Source: Chelatococcus albus
GTDB lineage: Bacteria; Pseudomonadota; Alphaproteobacteria; Rhizobiales; Beijerinckiaceae
Assembly: GCF_030067675.1 (NCBI RefSeq)
Contig: NZ_JASJEV010000002.1
Coordinates: 62,001 to 126,000 of the forward strand
Length of the DNA stretch: 64,000 nucleotides
Reading direction: 5' to 3'
Position numbers and translations under genes: made by a program. The number at the start of each line of letters is the position of its first letter. Position 1 is the first letter of the stretch. This document shows, piece after piece, positions 18,402 through 27,897 of the stretch. The notes beneath the pieces were generated by a model. The model was given only the letters and a program-made list of their open reading frames with translations, made no database searches and was not told the origin of the DNA.

Positions 18402-18485
18402 GGGCCGTGCATCCGTCCTTATCACCAGGGGGTGTGTCGCCCCGTCACTTGTCCGACGCGTTCAGCTTCACATAATGGTCCGGTC

Positions 18486-19106
18486 ATGGACCTCAACTCG
18501 CCCCTGTTCGATCGCATCCGCGTCAGGCCCAAGGCCGAAGAGGCGCGGACGGCGGACGCGCCGGTGTGCGAGCATCCGGGATGCGGGCGGCCGGGCGATT
18601 TCCGCGCGCCGAAGGGCCGCACGCACGAGGGGCAATACTATCACTTCTGCCTCGATCACGTGCGCGCCTACAACCAGTCCTACAACTATTTCGCCGGCAT
18701 GAGCGACGCGGCCGTCGCGGCCTATCAGAAGGATGCGCTGACAGGTCACCGGCCGACGTGGAAGATCGGCGTCAACGGCGCCGCGGAGGGCCTGCACAGG
18801 GCGCGGTCCGACGCAGAAGGCGCAGGCGACTACACGGTCGAGGACCCCTTCGGCGTCTTTGGCGCCGGGGCCTTCGCCCGCCGGGCGCCGCGCGAGGAGA
18901 AGCGGCGGCTGTCCGGTACGGCGCTCAAGGCGCTCGACACGCTGGGCCTCGATGAGGGCGCGGACGCGGCCGCCATCAAGGCGCGCTACAAGCTGCTCGT
19001 AAAGCGTTTCCATCCGGACGCCAATGGCGGCGACCGCTCGTTCGAGGCCCGCTTCCATGAGATCGTCCGCGCCTACAACACGCTGCGGGCCCTCGGCCTC
19101 GCCTGA
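18486..19106 (+). CDS. J-domain (DnaJ-like) protein with N-terminal Cys/His cluster
   Basis: This 206-residue protein has a C-terminal J domain with the HPD tripeptide (LLVKRFHPDANGGDRSFE) and a trailing helix (RFHEIVRAYNTLRAL). J domains stimulate Hsp70. Unusually the J domain is C-terminal, and the N-terminal third carries a possible zinc site: CEHPGCGRPG followed by HFCLDH. The gene is commonly found next to bolA and cobS in Rhizobiales, but its client is unknown to me. Confidence 0.88.
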   Translation: MDLNSPLFDRIRVRPKAEEARTADAPVCEHPGCGRPGDFRAPKGRTHEGQYYHFCLDHVRAYNQSYNYFAGMSDAAVAAYQKDALTGHRPTWKIGVNGAAEGLHRARSDAEGAGDYTVEDPFGVFGAGAFARRAPREEKRRLSGTALKALDTLGLDEGADAAAIKARYKLLVKRFHPDANGGDRSFEARFHEIVRAYNTLRALGLA

Positions 19107-19178
19107 GGCGGTGGCGGTCGCCACGCGACGGCGATAGCCTTGCCGGGCGAAGCATCGCCAACGAGGGCAGCCGTCACC

Positions 19179-20816
19179 ATGAAACTCCCGTCACTCCTCG
19201 CCGCCGGCATTCTCGCCGCATCGATGCCGGCGCTCGCCCAGGACATCGACGCCGAGGCTCAATACCGGCAGTCGCCGGGAGTGCTCGCCCGTTACGGCGA
19301 CCTTCCCATCGCCCTCGATACACCGGCGCTGCAACCGGGCCGAACGACCTTCACGACCCAGGAGGAGATGCTCGCCTATCTCGCCGGTCTGAAGACGCGC
19401 AATCCCGCGGTCGTGCTCGACATCCTCGGTCGCTCGCAGCAGGGACGCGACATCCCCTACCTCCTGTTCACGAAGGAGGGGCTTACCGATCCCGCGGCGA
19501 TCGCCAGGCTCGGCCGCCCGGTCCTGTGGTTCGTCGGCCAGCAGCACGGCAACGAGCCGGCCGGCGGCGAGGCGATGCTGGCGCTCGCCAGGATGCTCGC
19601 CGAAGGGGAGCTGAAGCCCCTGCTCGACAGGGTCACGGTCGTCGTCGTGCCGCGCGCCAACCCGGACGGGGCGGCGGCCTTCACCCGCGCGACGGCGAAC
19701 AAGTCCGACCTCAACCGCGATCACATCCTGCTGACGCTGCCCGAATCGCGGGCGCTGCATGCCAGGCTCGTCGAGCTGCCGCCGGACGTCATCGTCGATG
19801 CCCATGAATTCTCGGTCGCCAACCGCTGGCTGCAGAAGTTCTCGGCGATCCAGGCGAGCGACGCGATGTATCTCTATGCCACGCATCCGCTCGTCAATCC
19901 GCAGATCACGGCGCTCGCCGACGGCCTGTTCAAGCCTGCGATCGACGCGGCCTTCCGGGTGAACGGCCTGTCGAACTTCTGGTACCACACGACGAGCTAC
20001 AAGACCGAGGACAAGCTCGTCTCGATGGGCGGCAACGCGCCCGGCATCGCGCGCAATGCCTTCGGCCTCATGGGCGCGGTCTCCTTCCTGGTCGAGACGC
20101 GGGGCGTGGGCGTCGGCATGGAGGCCTACCAGCGCCGCGTCGCCACGCATGTGGTCGTGGCCAAGGCGGTGGTCGAGACGGCGGCGAGGGAGGCGGAGCG
20201 CCTGCGCGCCGCCGTCGCCAAGGCGCGCGACGAGGCTGCCGCCGACCGGCGCGACCTCATCGTCGCGCACAAGCCGGCCGTCACGTCCGTCGACCTGCCG
20301 CTTCTCGACCCGCAGACCGGCGAGCTGCGACCCACGCGTGTGGACTTCCAGGATTCGCGCGTCATCACGCCGAGCGCCGTCAGGGCGCGTCCGGCCGGCT
20401 ATCTCCTTACCGCCGAGGCGACGACCGCGGTCGACGAACTGATGCTCAATGGCGGCGCCGTCTGCGTGCTCAGGGAGCCGGCGGATATCGAGGTCGAGAG
20501 CTTTGCGCTGGCCGGGCCGCTGAAGGCGGTGAACCGGGAGGCGATCAATCCCGAGCAGGCGCTCAAGGTGGACCTCGCGGCCAGAAGGCTCACCCTGCCG
20601 GCCGGGACCTTCTACGTGCCCGCGGGGCAAACGGCGGGCGGCCTTCTCTCGGCAGCGCTCGAGCCGGATTCGCCGGGCAGCTTCGTCGGCACCGGCGTCG
20701 TGTCGCTCACGGCCGAGGCGCGCGAAGCGCCGATCTACCGCGCCGGCGAGGCGGCGGCGGCAACGCTCAGGCTCGCCCCCCTGTCGGCGGCGGGCGCCGC
20801 GCTCTGCGGCGGTTGA
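19179..20816 (+). CDS. M14 family zinc carboxypeptidase-like protein, secreted
   Basis: This 545-residue protein has a signal peptide ending ASMPALA-QD. The M14 zinc site is visible: QQHGNEPAGGEA gives H123 and E126, and VIVDAHEFSV gives the third ligand H209. The general-base glutamate is probably in SFLVETRGVGVG. The protein is longer than classic carboxypeptidases, with a C-terminal beta-rich extension of roughly 200 residues. It probably acts on peptides or peptidoglycan fragments in the periplasm. It lies between the J-domain gene and cobS, all on the plus strand. Confidence 0.85.
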   Translation: MKLPSLLAAGILAASMPALAQDIDAEAQYRQSPGVLARYGDLPIALDTPALQPGRTTFTTQEEMLAYLAGLKTRNPAVVLDILGRSQQGRDIPYLLFTKEGLTDPAAIARLGRPVLWFVGQQHGNEPAGGEAMLALARMLAEGELKPLLDRVTVVVVPRANPDGAAAFTRATANKSDLNRDHILLTLPESRALHARLVELPPDVIVDAHEFSVANRWLQKFSAIQASDAMYLYATHPLVNPQITALADGLFKPAIDAAFRVNGLSNFWYHTTSYKTEDKLVSMGGNAPGIARNAFGLMGAVSFLVETRGVGVGMEAYQRRVATHVVVAKAVVETAAREAERLRAAVAKARDEAAADRRDLIVAHKPAVTSVDLPLLDPQTGELRPTRVDFQDSRVITPSAVRARPAGYLLTAEATTAVDELMLNGGAVCVLREPADIEVESFALAGPLKAVNREAINPEQALKVDLAARRLTLPAGTFYVPAGQTAGGLLSAALEPDSPGSFVGTGVVSLTAEAREAPIYRAGEAAAATLRLAPLSAAGAALCGG

Positions 20817-20993
20817 GGGGCACCCCTGCAACCCAGGGCATCGCGCTGATGGCCATGATGACGCATGGTGATTTGCCGGGCGTCCTGCCGGCCTATATTG
20901 CAGGTATATCCGAGTTGCGGACTTGCCCGATCGTCGGCGGTGGTGCGATTGTGCGCCCCGGCCGCGGGTCAGCCCCGCGGATTGTGAGGATCC

Positions 20994-21980
20994 ATGCAAG
21001 CGACGACCGAGACGATCACCGGTCTGCCGGACATGAAGCTGTCGGTCCGGCAGGTCTTCGGCATCGACACCGACCTCGAAGTGCCTGCCTATTCCGAGCC
21101 CGACGAGCATGTGCCGGATCTCGACCCGGACTATCTCTTCGACCGTGAGACGACGCTCGCCATCCTGGCCGGCTTCGCGCGAAACCGCCGCGTCATGATC
21201 ACGGGCTACCATGGCACGGGCAAGTCGACGCACGTCGAGCAGGTGGCCGCGCGTCTCAACTGGCCGTGCGTACGCGTGAACCTCGACAGCCATGTCAGCC
21301 GCGTCGACCTCGTCGGCAAGGATGCGATCGTCCTCAAGGACGGCAAGCAGGTCACCGAGTTCAAGGACGGCATGCTGCCCTGGGCGCTGCAGAACAACGT
21401 GGCCATCGTCTTCGACGAGTACGATGCCGGCCGCCCGGACGTGATGTTCGTCATCCAGCGCGTGCTCGAGGTCTCGGGCAAGCTGACGCTGCTCGACCAG
21501 AAGCGCGTCATCCGCCCGCACCCGGCCTTCCGCCTCTTCGCGACGGCGAACACCATCGGGCTTGGCGACACCTCGGGCCTCTACCATGGCACCCAGCAGA
21601 TCAACCAGGGCCAGATGGACCGCTGGTCGATCGTCACCACGCTCAACTACCTGCCGCACGACAAGGAAGTGAACATCGTGCTGGCCAAGGCCAAGCACTA
21701 TCAGACGGACGAGGGCCGCGACATCGTCAACAAGATGGTGCGGGTCGCCGATCTCACGCGCAACGCCTTCATGAACGGCGACCTGTCGACCGTCATGAGC
21801 CCGCGCACGGTGATCACCTGGGCCGAGAACGCCGAGATCTTCCGGGACATCGGCTTCGCCTTCCGCGTCACCTTCCTCAACAAGTGCGACGAGCTCGAGC
21901 GCCCGCTGGTGGCCGAGTTCTACCAGCGTTGCTTCGGCAAGGAGCTGCCGGAATCGGCGGTGAACGTGGCGCTGTCGTGA
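20994..21980 (+). CDS. cobS: Aerobic cobaltochelatase subunit CobS
   Basis: This 328-residue AAA+ ATPase works with CobT as the chaperone-like part of the aerobic cobaltochelatase (CobN/CobS/CobT), which inserts cobalt into hydrogenobyrinic acid a,c-diamide during B12 synthesis. Walker [10 protein letters not shown] is at 71-79 and Walker [11 protein letters not shown] at about 137-146. The N-terminal [17 protein letters not shown] segment is typical. A 177-bp upstream gap probably carries the promoter. cobT follows 98 bp downstream; no cobN is in the window. Confidence 0.95.
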   Translation: MQATTETITGLPDMKLSVRQVFGIDTDLEVPAYSEPDEHVPDLDPDYLFDRETTLAILAGFARNRRVMITGYHGTGKSTHVEQVAARLNWPCVRVNLDSHVSRVDLVGKDAIVLKDGKQVTEFKDGMLPWALQNNVAIVFDEYDAGRPDVMFVIQRVLEVSGKLTLLDQKRVIRPHPAFRLFATANTIGLGDTSGLYHGTQQINQGQMDRWSIVTTLNYLPHDKEVNIVLAKAKHYQTDEGRDIVNKMVRVADLTRNAFMNGDLSTVMSPRTVITWAENAEIFRDIGFAFRVTFLNKCDELERPLVAEFYQRCFGKELPESAVNVALS

Positions 21981-22078
21981 GCGCGCCGCCGCGCGCCGGG
22001 TGGCCGCGCGGCGCGCCTCGATCGCGGCCCGTACCCCGCATCGGCGGCGCGGTGTCCGGCTGACCGGAAGACTTGAGG

Positions 22079-23980
22079 ATGACCACAGGCTCGAACCGCA
22101 AACCACCGGCGAACAGGGACGCCCCGGCCGAGCCGCTGAAGCGGGCGGTTGCGGGTGCCATGCGGGCCATCGCCAAGAAGCCGGAGCTCGAGGTCGCCTT
22201 CGCCTCCGACCGGCCCGCGCTCACGCCGGAGCGGGCGCGGCTGCCGGAGCCGCCGCGTCGGCTCACGCCGCTCGACATCGCCGTCCTGCGCGGGCACGGC
22301 GATTCCATGGCGCTCAGGCTTGCCTGCCATGATGCCGCCGTGCATCGCCGCCTGGCGCCTGAGAGCCAGGCAGCGCGGGCCGTCTACGACGCCGTCGAAC
22401 AGGCGCGCGTCGAGGCCATCGGCTCGCGGCGGATGAGCGGCGTTGCCGCCAATCTCTCGGCCATGCTCGAGGACCGGTATCACCGCGGCAACTACCACGA
22501 GATCTCCGATCGGGCGGATGCGCCGCTGGAGGACGCCGTCGCCATGCTGGTGCGCGAGCGACTGACCGGCCTCGCACCGCCCGCAGCCGCCCGCAAGATC
22601 GTCGACCTTTGGCGCGACCTTATCGAGGACAAGGCCGGCCGCGACCTCGACCGGCTGGCCAGGAGCATCGAGGATCAGCGCAGCTTCGCCCGCTGCGTGC
22701 GCGACATCCTCGCCGACCTCGACATGGCGGATGAAGCCGACCTCGACGCCGACGAGAGCGAGGAGGAGGACGAGAAGGGCGAGCCCGAGCAGGACCAGGA
22801 GCAGGGCGAAGGCGAGGCGCAGGAACAGTCCCAGTCCGAGCGTTCGCAGGTCGAGACGAGCGAGGATGCCGCCGAGGACATGGAGGAGGGCGCGACGGAA
22901 GCGGCCGATGCCCCCTCCGGCGAGCTGCCGGATGAGGCGGAGGCGGCCGATTCCGAGGATGCGGCGGAGGCGTGGCGGCCGCCGCCGGGCCGGGCCAACG
23001 AGCCGCAGGGGCCGGACTACCGCGCCTTCACGACGAAGTTCGACGAGGTGGTGCACGCCGAGGACCTGTGCGAGGTCGACGAGCTCGCGCGCCTGCGCGC
23101 CTATCTCGACAAGCAGCTCGCGCATCTGCAGGGCGTGGTGGCGCGGCTCGCCAACCGGCTGCAGCGGCGTCTGCTGGCCCAGCAGAACCGTGCCTGGGAG
23201 TTCGACCTCGAGGAGGGCATGCTCGATGCCGCGCGACTGCCGCGCGTCATCGTCGATCCCTTCCAGCCGCTGTCCTTCAAGCGCGAGAAGGACACCGACT
23301 TCCGCGACACGGTGGTGACGCTGCTCATCGACAACTCCGGCTCGATGCGCGGACGGCCCATCACCGTGGCGGCGACCTGCGCCGACATTCTGGCGCGGAC
23401 GCTGGAACGCTGCGGCGTCAAGGTCGAGATTCTCGGTTTCACGACGCGCGCCTGGAAGGGCGGGCAGTCGCGCGAGCGGTGGCTGCAGTCGGGCAAGCCC
23501 CCCGCGCCGGGCCGCCTCAACGACCTGCGCCACATCGTCTACAAGGCGGCGGATGCCCCCTGGCGGCGGGCGCGCAAGAACCTCGGGCTGATGATGCGTG
23601 AGGGGCTGCTCAAGGAGAATATCGACGGCGAGGCGCTGGACTGGGCGCACAAGCGCCTCCTGGTCCGCCCCGAACAGCGGCGCATCCTCATGGTCATCTC
23701 CGACGGTGCGCCGGTCGATGATTCGACTCTCTCGGTGAACCCCGGCAACTATCTCGAACGGCACCTGCGCCACGTCATCGAGGAGATCGAGATGCGCTCG
23801 CCGGTGGAGATCATCGCCATCGGTATCGGCCATGACGTGACGCGCTACTACCGCCGCGCCGTGACCATCGTCGATGCCGAGGAGCTCGGCGGCGTGATGA
23901 CGGAGAAACTGGCCGAGCTCTTCGAGGAGAATGGACCGGTCGTCCGCCCGACCCGGCGTCGCGCCGGAGCGCGCGCGTGA
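22079..23980 (+). CDS. cobT: Aerobic cobaltochelatase subunit CobT
   Basis: This 633-residue protein has the expected layout: an N-terminal domain, a long acidic Glu/Asp-rich linker (about 220-305) and a C-terminal von Willebrand A domain with the MIDAS motif [12 protein letters not shown] (about 417-428). It forms a ring complex with CobS that drives cobalt insertion by CobN. A TTG at 22073 is an alternative start. The stop overlaps the next gene's GTG as GTGA (23977-23980), so an esterase-like protein is co-translated. Confidence 0.95.
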   Translation: MTTGSNRKPPANRDAPAEPLKRAVAGAMRAIAKKPELEVAFASDRPALTPERARLPEPPRRLTPLDIAVLRGHGDSMALRLACHDAAVHRRLAPESQAARAVYDAVEQARVEAIGSRRMSGVAANLSAMLEDRYHRGNYHEISDRADAPLEDAVAMLVRERLTGLAPPAAARKIVDLWRDLIEDKAGRDLDRLARSIEDQRSFARCVRDILADLDMADEADLDADESEEEDEKGEPEQDQEQGEGEAQEQSQSERSQVETSEDAAEDMEEGATEAADAPSGELPDEAEAADSEDAAEAWRPPPGRANEPQGPDYRAFTTKFDEVVHAEDLCEVDELARLRAYLDKQLAHLQGVVARLANRLQRRLLAQQNRAWEFDLEEGMLDAARLPRVIVDPFQPLSFKREKDTDFRDTVVTLLIDNSGSMRGRPITVAATCADILARTLERCGVKVEILGFTTRAWKGGQSRERWLQSGKPPAPGRLNDLRHIVYKAADAPWRRARKNLGLMMREGLLKENIDGEALDWAHKRLLVRPEQRRILMVISDGAPVDDSTLSVNPGNYLERHLRHVIEEIEMRSPVEIIAIGIGHDVTRYYRRAVTIVDAEELGGVMTEKLAELFEENGPVVRPTRRRAGARA

Positions 23981-25014
23981 CGGCAGAACGGCGCGGCATT
24001 TCCTGCCGCGGCTTCGCCAAGGCGGGTTTTGCGGCGCTGGTCCTCGCCCTCGCCTCGCCGACGAGCGCGGCGCCGCCTCCGGTGCCGGATGGTCCCGTCC
24101 CGATCATCGTGACGGCGAGCCCCATCACCCATTTCGACGTGCGCGATCCCGCTCGCACGCGCTTCGGAGCCCTCGAGTTCCGGGGCGGGCTTGCGCTGCG
24201 CTCGTCCTTCGGCGGCTTCGGCGGGCTGTCGGGCGCCTGGCGCGCGGCCAACGGTGCGCAGCTCGTGGCCGTGACTGACCGCGGCTGGTGGCTGACCGCG
24301 CGCCCGGTCTACGTGGGCGGACGCCTCGCGGGGCTCGCAGCGGCCGAGATGGCGCCGATGCGGTCCGCAACCGGCAGGGCGCTCGAGCGCACACGTTCCT
24401 ACGACACCGAGTCGCTCGCGATCGCCGGCGGGGTGGCCTTCGTCGGCGTGGAGCGCACGCACGAGGTGTTGCGCTTCGATTGGGCCGGGCAGGGCCCGCG
24501 CGCCAGCGCGCAGCACCTTGCCCTGCCCGCCGATGTCAGGCGGCTGCCCCCCAACCGCGGCCTCGAGGCCATCGGCGTGGCGCCGCCGGGAAGCCCGGTG
24601 GCCGGCGCCCTCGTCGCCGTCGCCGAGCAGAGCGGCGAGACCGCGACAGCCGGCTTCGTGCTCACGGGCGCGCAGCGCGGCACCTTCTCGGTCACGCGGC
24701 GCGACGGCTTCGCCGTGACCGATCTCGCCTTCCTGCCGAATGGGGATCTCGTCCTGCTCGAACGGCGCTTCGTGCCGCCCTTCAGCATCGCCATGCGCCT
24801 GCGGCGTATCGACGGGGGCGCCGTCAGGCCGGGCGCCGTCCTCGATGGCGCCGTGCTCATGCAGGCCGATGGCGGCTACGAGATCGACAACATGGAAGGG
24901 CTTGCGGTGCACCGCAACGCGGCGGGCGAGACCATCCTGACGCTCCTGTCGGACGACAATTTCTCGCCCCTCGAGCGCACGCTGATGCTGGAATTCGCAC
25001 TCGTCGGGGAATGA
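23977..25014 (+). CDS. Secreted esterase-like activity of phytase family protein
   Basis: This 345-residue protein has an N-terminal signal peptide ([15 protein letters not shown]) and a beta-propeller-like body of the phytase-like esterase family: [53 protein letters not shown]. It starts with GTG overlapping the cobT stop. This gene commonly follows cobT in Rhizobiales. A direct role in cobalamin synthesis is not established and the enzymatic activity is uncertain. Confidence 0.82.
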   Translation: MTAERRGISCRGFAKAGFAALVLALASPTSAAPPPVPDGPVPIIVTASPITHFDVRDPARTRFGALEFRGGLALRSSFGGFGGLSGAWRAANGAQLVAVTDRGWWLTARPVYVGGRLAGLAAAEMAPMRSATGRALERTRSYDTESLAIAGGVAFVGVERTHEVLRFDWAGQGPRASAQHLALPADVRRLPPNRGLEAIGVAPPGSPVAGALVAVAEQSGETATAGFVLTGAQRGTFSVTRRDGFAVTDLAFLPNGDLVLLERRFVPPFSIAMRLRRIDGGAVRPGAVLDGAVLMQADGGYEIDNMEGLAVHRNAAGETILTLLSDDNFSPLERTLMLEFALVGE

Positions 25015-25118
25015 GGCGGCTGTGACAGCTCAGCCGCTCTCGGGTGGCGGCTCCGCCGCCGGGGGGCGACGTCGGCTCGGTTTCCTGTTCCGCAAAGCCG
25101 GACGGCGAGCCCATCCCT

Positions 25119-25745
25119 TCAGGAGCGAACCGGCCTCTTCGCCGTATCGGCGTCCACTTCGGCAGAAAGTGCTCTCACGAGCGCACCGTAGGGCACGAGC
25201 ATCAGCAGCGCCATCGCCATCTTTACGAGGAAGTCACAGGTCGCCCAGCCGACCCAGACGGGCAGGGCGAGCTGCGCGTCGCCCACGCCGTAGGTCGCCG
25301 TGCCGGAAAGGTCGCCGGCAAAGGCGATGGAGAAGAACAGGGCGGTGTCGATGGCCGAACCTGCGAGACTGCCGAGGAGCGGGGCGCGCCACCAGGCCAG
25401 ACGCCGCAGCCTGTTGAAGACCGAGACATCGAGGAGCTGGCCGACGAGGAAGGCCGCGCCGGAGGCGAGGGCGATGCGCGGGCTCGCGGCGGCGATCGAG
25501 ACGATCACCGCCAGCACGAAGCCGACGATGACGAGGCGCCGTGCCGTGGCCGCGCCGTGGCGGCGGTTGGTGAGGTCGGTGATGAGGAAGGCGACGGGAT
25601 AGGTGAAGGCGCCCCAGGTCAGGTAGTCCTCGAGGCCCCAGGGCGTGAACGGATACTGGACGGCGACGTTGGAAACGAGGACGACGATGGCCATCCCGAT
25701 GATGGGCAGCCACAGGCGGCCTGTCCGGCGCTGCGCTGCGCTCAT
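25119..25745 (-). CDS. yhhQ: Queuosine precursor transporter (YhhQ/VUT family)
   Basis: This 208-residue membrane protein of the vitamin-uptake-like YhhQ family imports queuosine precursors for tRNA modification. Family features include a hydrophobic start (LWLPIIGMAIVVLVSNVAVQ), TYPVAFLITDLTNRRHG, GQLLDVSVFNRLRR and AGSAIDTALFFSIAFAG. The ATG at 25745 has GGAG six bases upstream; an upstream TTG at 25778 is less likely. Confidence 0.9.
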   Translation of the reverse strand: MSAAQRRTGRLWLPIIGMAIVVLVSNVAVQYPFTPWGLEDYLTWGAFTYPVAFLITDLTNRRHGAATARRLVIVGFVLAVIVSIAAASPRIALASGAAFLVGQLLDVSVFNRLRRLAWWRAPLLGSLAGSAIDTALFFSIAFAGDLSGTATYGVGDAQLALPVWVGWATCDFLVKMAMALLMLVPYGALVRALSAEVDADTAKRPVRS

Positions 25746-25837
25746 GTCGCGCTCCGCATCGGCAAAGTCTTTGAACAATCATGCGGAGCACGGGCCTGCC
25801 CGTTCCGGGCTGATCCGCGCTCCGACCTCAAATGCGA

Positions 25838-25858
25838 ACGGGCGGCCAGGCCGCCCGT
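25838..25858 (-). terminator. Putative terminator of rpmB
   Basis: A perfect inverted repeat, ACGGGCGGCC / GGCCGCCCGT around a single central base, lies 25 bp past the rpmB stop. It can form an 8-bp stem with a 5-nt loop. On the minus strand it is followed by the moderately T-rich TCGCATTTGAGG, so an intrinsic terminator is plausible. Confidence 0.55.
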
Positions 25859-25883
25859 CGAAGATCGAGTATCGTCCGCGCCG

Positions 25884-26174
25884 TCAGTTCGCCGCAGCGA
25901 GCTTCTTCGCGATCTCGCGCTTAAGGGCGAGCGCGCCGCTCGACAGCTCGCTGTCGGAGGCCTTGGCGAGGAAGGCGTCGAGGCCGCCGCGGTGCTCGAC
26001 CGAGCGCAGCGCCGCCGCCGCGATGCGCAGGCGGACCGAACGGCCGAGCGTCTCCGACTGCAGCGTGACGCTGCACAGATTGGGCAGGAACCGCCGCTTC
26101 GTCTTGCGGTTCGAGTGGCTCACGAGGTGACCGCTCTGAACGGCCTTGCCCGTCAGTTCGCAACGGCGCGCCAT
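25884..26174 (-). CDS. rpmB: 50S ribosomal protein L28
   Basis: This 96-residue ribosomal protein begins [20 protein letters not shown] and continues with the [13 protein letters not shown] and [20 protein letters not shown] segments typical of L28. It is transcribed alone on the minus strand, divergent from the DUF3108 gene, with a hairpin after the stop. Confidence 0.97.
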   Translation of the reverse strand: MARRCELTGKAVQSGHLVSHSNRKTKRRFLPNLCSVTLQSETLGRSVRLRIAAAALRSVEHRGGLDAFLAKASDSELSSGALALKREIAKKLAAAN

Positions 26175-26436
26175 GACACGTACGTCCTGTTCTCTCGTCG
26201 GTGCAGCCGCTCCGGGAGGCCGAAAGAAGCTCCCAAAAAACGCTCACTCGTCCGGCGCAAGCACCGGCAGCTGGACACCGCATGTCCTATGAAAGTGGCG
26301 GGTGTATAGTGGAAGCCCATGGGCGGCGTCAAGGATGGCGCGCGCGATCTCGCCTCGCGGGCGGCAAGGCGTCACGATTCGGACCGATTCGCTGCCGACA
26401 TGATGTCGCGGCGACATTGCGGGAGCGGCACGGGCG

Positions 26437-27360
26437 ATGCGGGCGCATCTGGCACGGGGTGGCGATTGGGGTGCTGGACTCGCCGAGGGGCGGGCGGTTC
26501 GACCTGCGCGACAGCGGGCGCGGCTGGCCGCGCGCGTCGCGGGCCTGTGCGGCGGGCTGCTCTGCGCCGGCTTTCTGCCGATGGTCGCGAGCGCCGCTTC
26601 GCTGTCGGCGCAATATGACATCTCGCTCATCGGCCTCAAGATCGGCACGGCCACCGTCAAGGGTGACTTCGCCCAGGATCGCTACAAGCTCGAGATCTGG
26701 GCGAAGCTCACCGGACTGGTCGGGGCGGTGACGGGCGGCAAGGGGGCTGCCAGCGCCACGGGCAGCCTGGGCGGTGCACGGCCGGTGCCGTCGAGCTTCG
26801 CCGTCACCACCGCGACTTCCGACAAGTCGGCGATGGTGCGCATGGCGCTTGCGGCGGGCACGGTGCAGGCAGTGGAGATCAAGCCCTTGCCGGAGCCGAA
26901 GGCCGATCGCGTCGCCCTGACGGAGGCTCACAAGCGCGGCGTCGTCGATCCGGTGAGCGCCCTCATCATGCCTGCGCAAGGCGCCGGCTCGGCGAGTGAC
27001 CCTGCCGCCTGCAACCGGACGATCCCGGTCTTCGACGGCGCCGCCCGCTTCGACGTGGTGCTCACCTATTCGCGCACGGAGATGGTGAAGGGACCGGCCT
27101 ATGACGGGCCGGTCCTCGTCTGTGCGGCGCGCTACGTGCCCATCGCCGGGCATCGGCCGAACCGGCCCGCCAACAAGTTCATGGAGGAGAACCGGGACAT
27201 GGAGACCTGGCTCGCACCCGTCGACGGCGCCCGGCTCTTCATGCCCTTTCGCATCTCCGTGCGGACGATGCTCGGCACCACCGTGATCGAGGCATCGCAC
27301 TTCGCCGTCAACGGCCGGGAGGGGCGGGCGCCCGACAAGCCTGTCCGTGCCCAGAACTGA
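26437..27360 (+). CDS. DUF3108 domain-containing secreted protein
   Basis: This 307-residue protein has an Arg-rich N terminus and a signal sequence (GLCGGLLCAGFLPMVASAA), followed by a DUF3108 beta-rich body beginning LSAQYDISLIGLKIGTATV and ending with SVRTMLGTTVIEASHF. The family is periplasmic or outer-membrane associated and has no settled function. The gene conventionally lies between rpmB and the SUV3-like helicase in Rhizobiales. GGGAG lies about 11 nt before the ATG. Confidence 0.85.
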   Translation: MRAHLARGGDWGAGLAEGRAVRPARQRARLAARVAGLCGGLLCAGFLPMVASAASLSAQYDISLIGLKIGTATVKGDFAQDRYKLEIWAKLTGLVGAVTGGKGAASATGSLGGARPVPSSFAVTTATSDKSAMVRMALAAGTVQAVEIKPLPEPKADRVALTEAHKRGVVDPVSALIMPAQGAGSASDPAACNRTIPVFDGAARFDVVLTYSRTEMVKGPAYDGPVLVCAARYVPIAGHRPNRPANKFMEENRDMETWLAPVDGARLFMPFRISVRTMLGTTVIEASHFAVNGREGRAPDKPVRAQN

Positions 27361-27897
27361 GCGACCCATTGTCCCGCACCGGCACGGAAAGGTTAACGCG
27401 GGGGGGTGTTGCGTCGCGCCGGAGCTGGCGGGCGCGACGTGTGTTTTGTGGGATTACGAGCCGGCGGCTACCAGATGTCGTGGGGACCAGAATGGGAACA
27501 GGCCTGTTTCAGCGATTCGTCGCCGGTTCGTTCCGGCTTCGATCGATGTCTTGGCGGTGACGCAGGCAGTGCGAGCAGTCGTGTTCACCGTCTGTTGACC
27601 ATGGGCGAGGGGGCTGGTGCTGCAGGGCGCCTCGGACCGGAGGTTAACCCCAGGGCCGGCGACAAGGGCGATGGCCGGGGAGTGCCGCGGCGGGTTTGTG
27701 GCGAGGCCGAGGGGGTGACACCACATGTCGTAGCGAACGAATCCCGATTCCACGCGAGTCGCCGATTCGGGCTTGATTCGTTCCAGACTCGTTCCGCCCG
27801 TTAAAAGATGGGCGCAGTCGCGTTCCGATGTGATACAGGGACGCCAATCGTCACCGGTACGCCGGCCTGGCCGGCGCCACCCAACCGACAGGCCTCG
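27361..27897. promoter_or_regulatory. 537-bp gene-free region before the helicase: GANTC cluster, TTAAC motifs, palindrome
   Basis: No convincing gene is present. It contains a perfect 12-bp palindrome AACAGGCCTGTT (27497-27508), a seven-G run near 27400, TTAAC motifs at about 27393 and 27644, a TTAA at 27801, an inverted repeat GAACGAATC (27735-27743) / GATTCGTTC (27775-27783), and six GANTC sites between 27739 and 27790. It probably holds the helicase promoter and possibly an unrecognised small RNA. I saw no DnaA-box cluster, so an origin is not indicated. Confidence 0.55.

Noticed and set aside
19191-23833. Long minus-strand open frames (971 and 637 codons) opposite the M14, cobS and cobT genes
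   Set aside because: These are mirror frames of strongly supported plus-strand genes and show His/Arg/Asp-rich composition without domains.
27780-27794. Second LexA box (GTTC-N7-GTTC) before the helicase
   Set aside because: The motif matches exactly, but one or two matches are expected by chance in this window, the spacer is not AT-rich and the distance to the likely start is over 100 bp.
27361-27897. Chromosomal replication origin, suggested by GANTC and TTAAC motifs
   Set aside because: No run of DnaA boxes, no AT-rich unwinding element and no neighbouring hemE or other origin-linked genes are seen.
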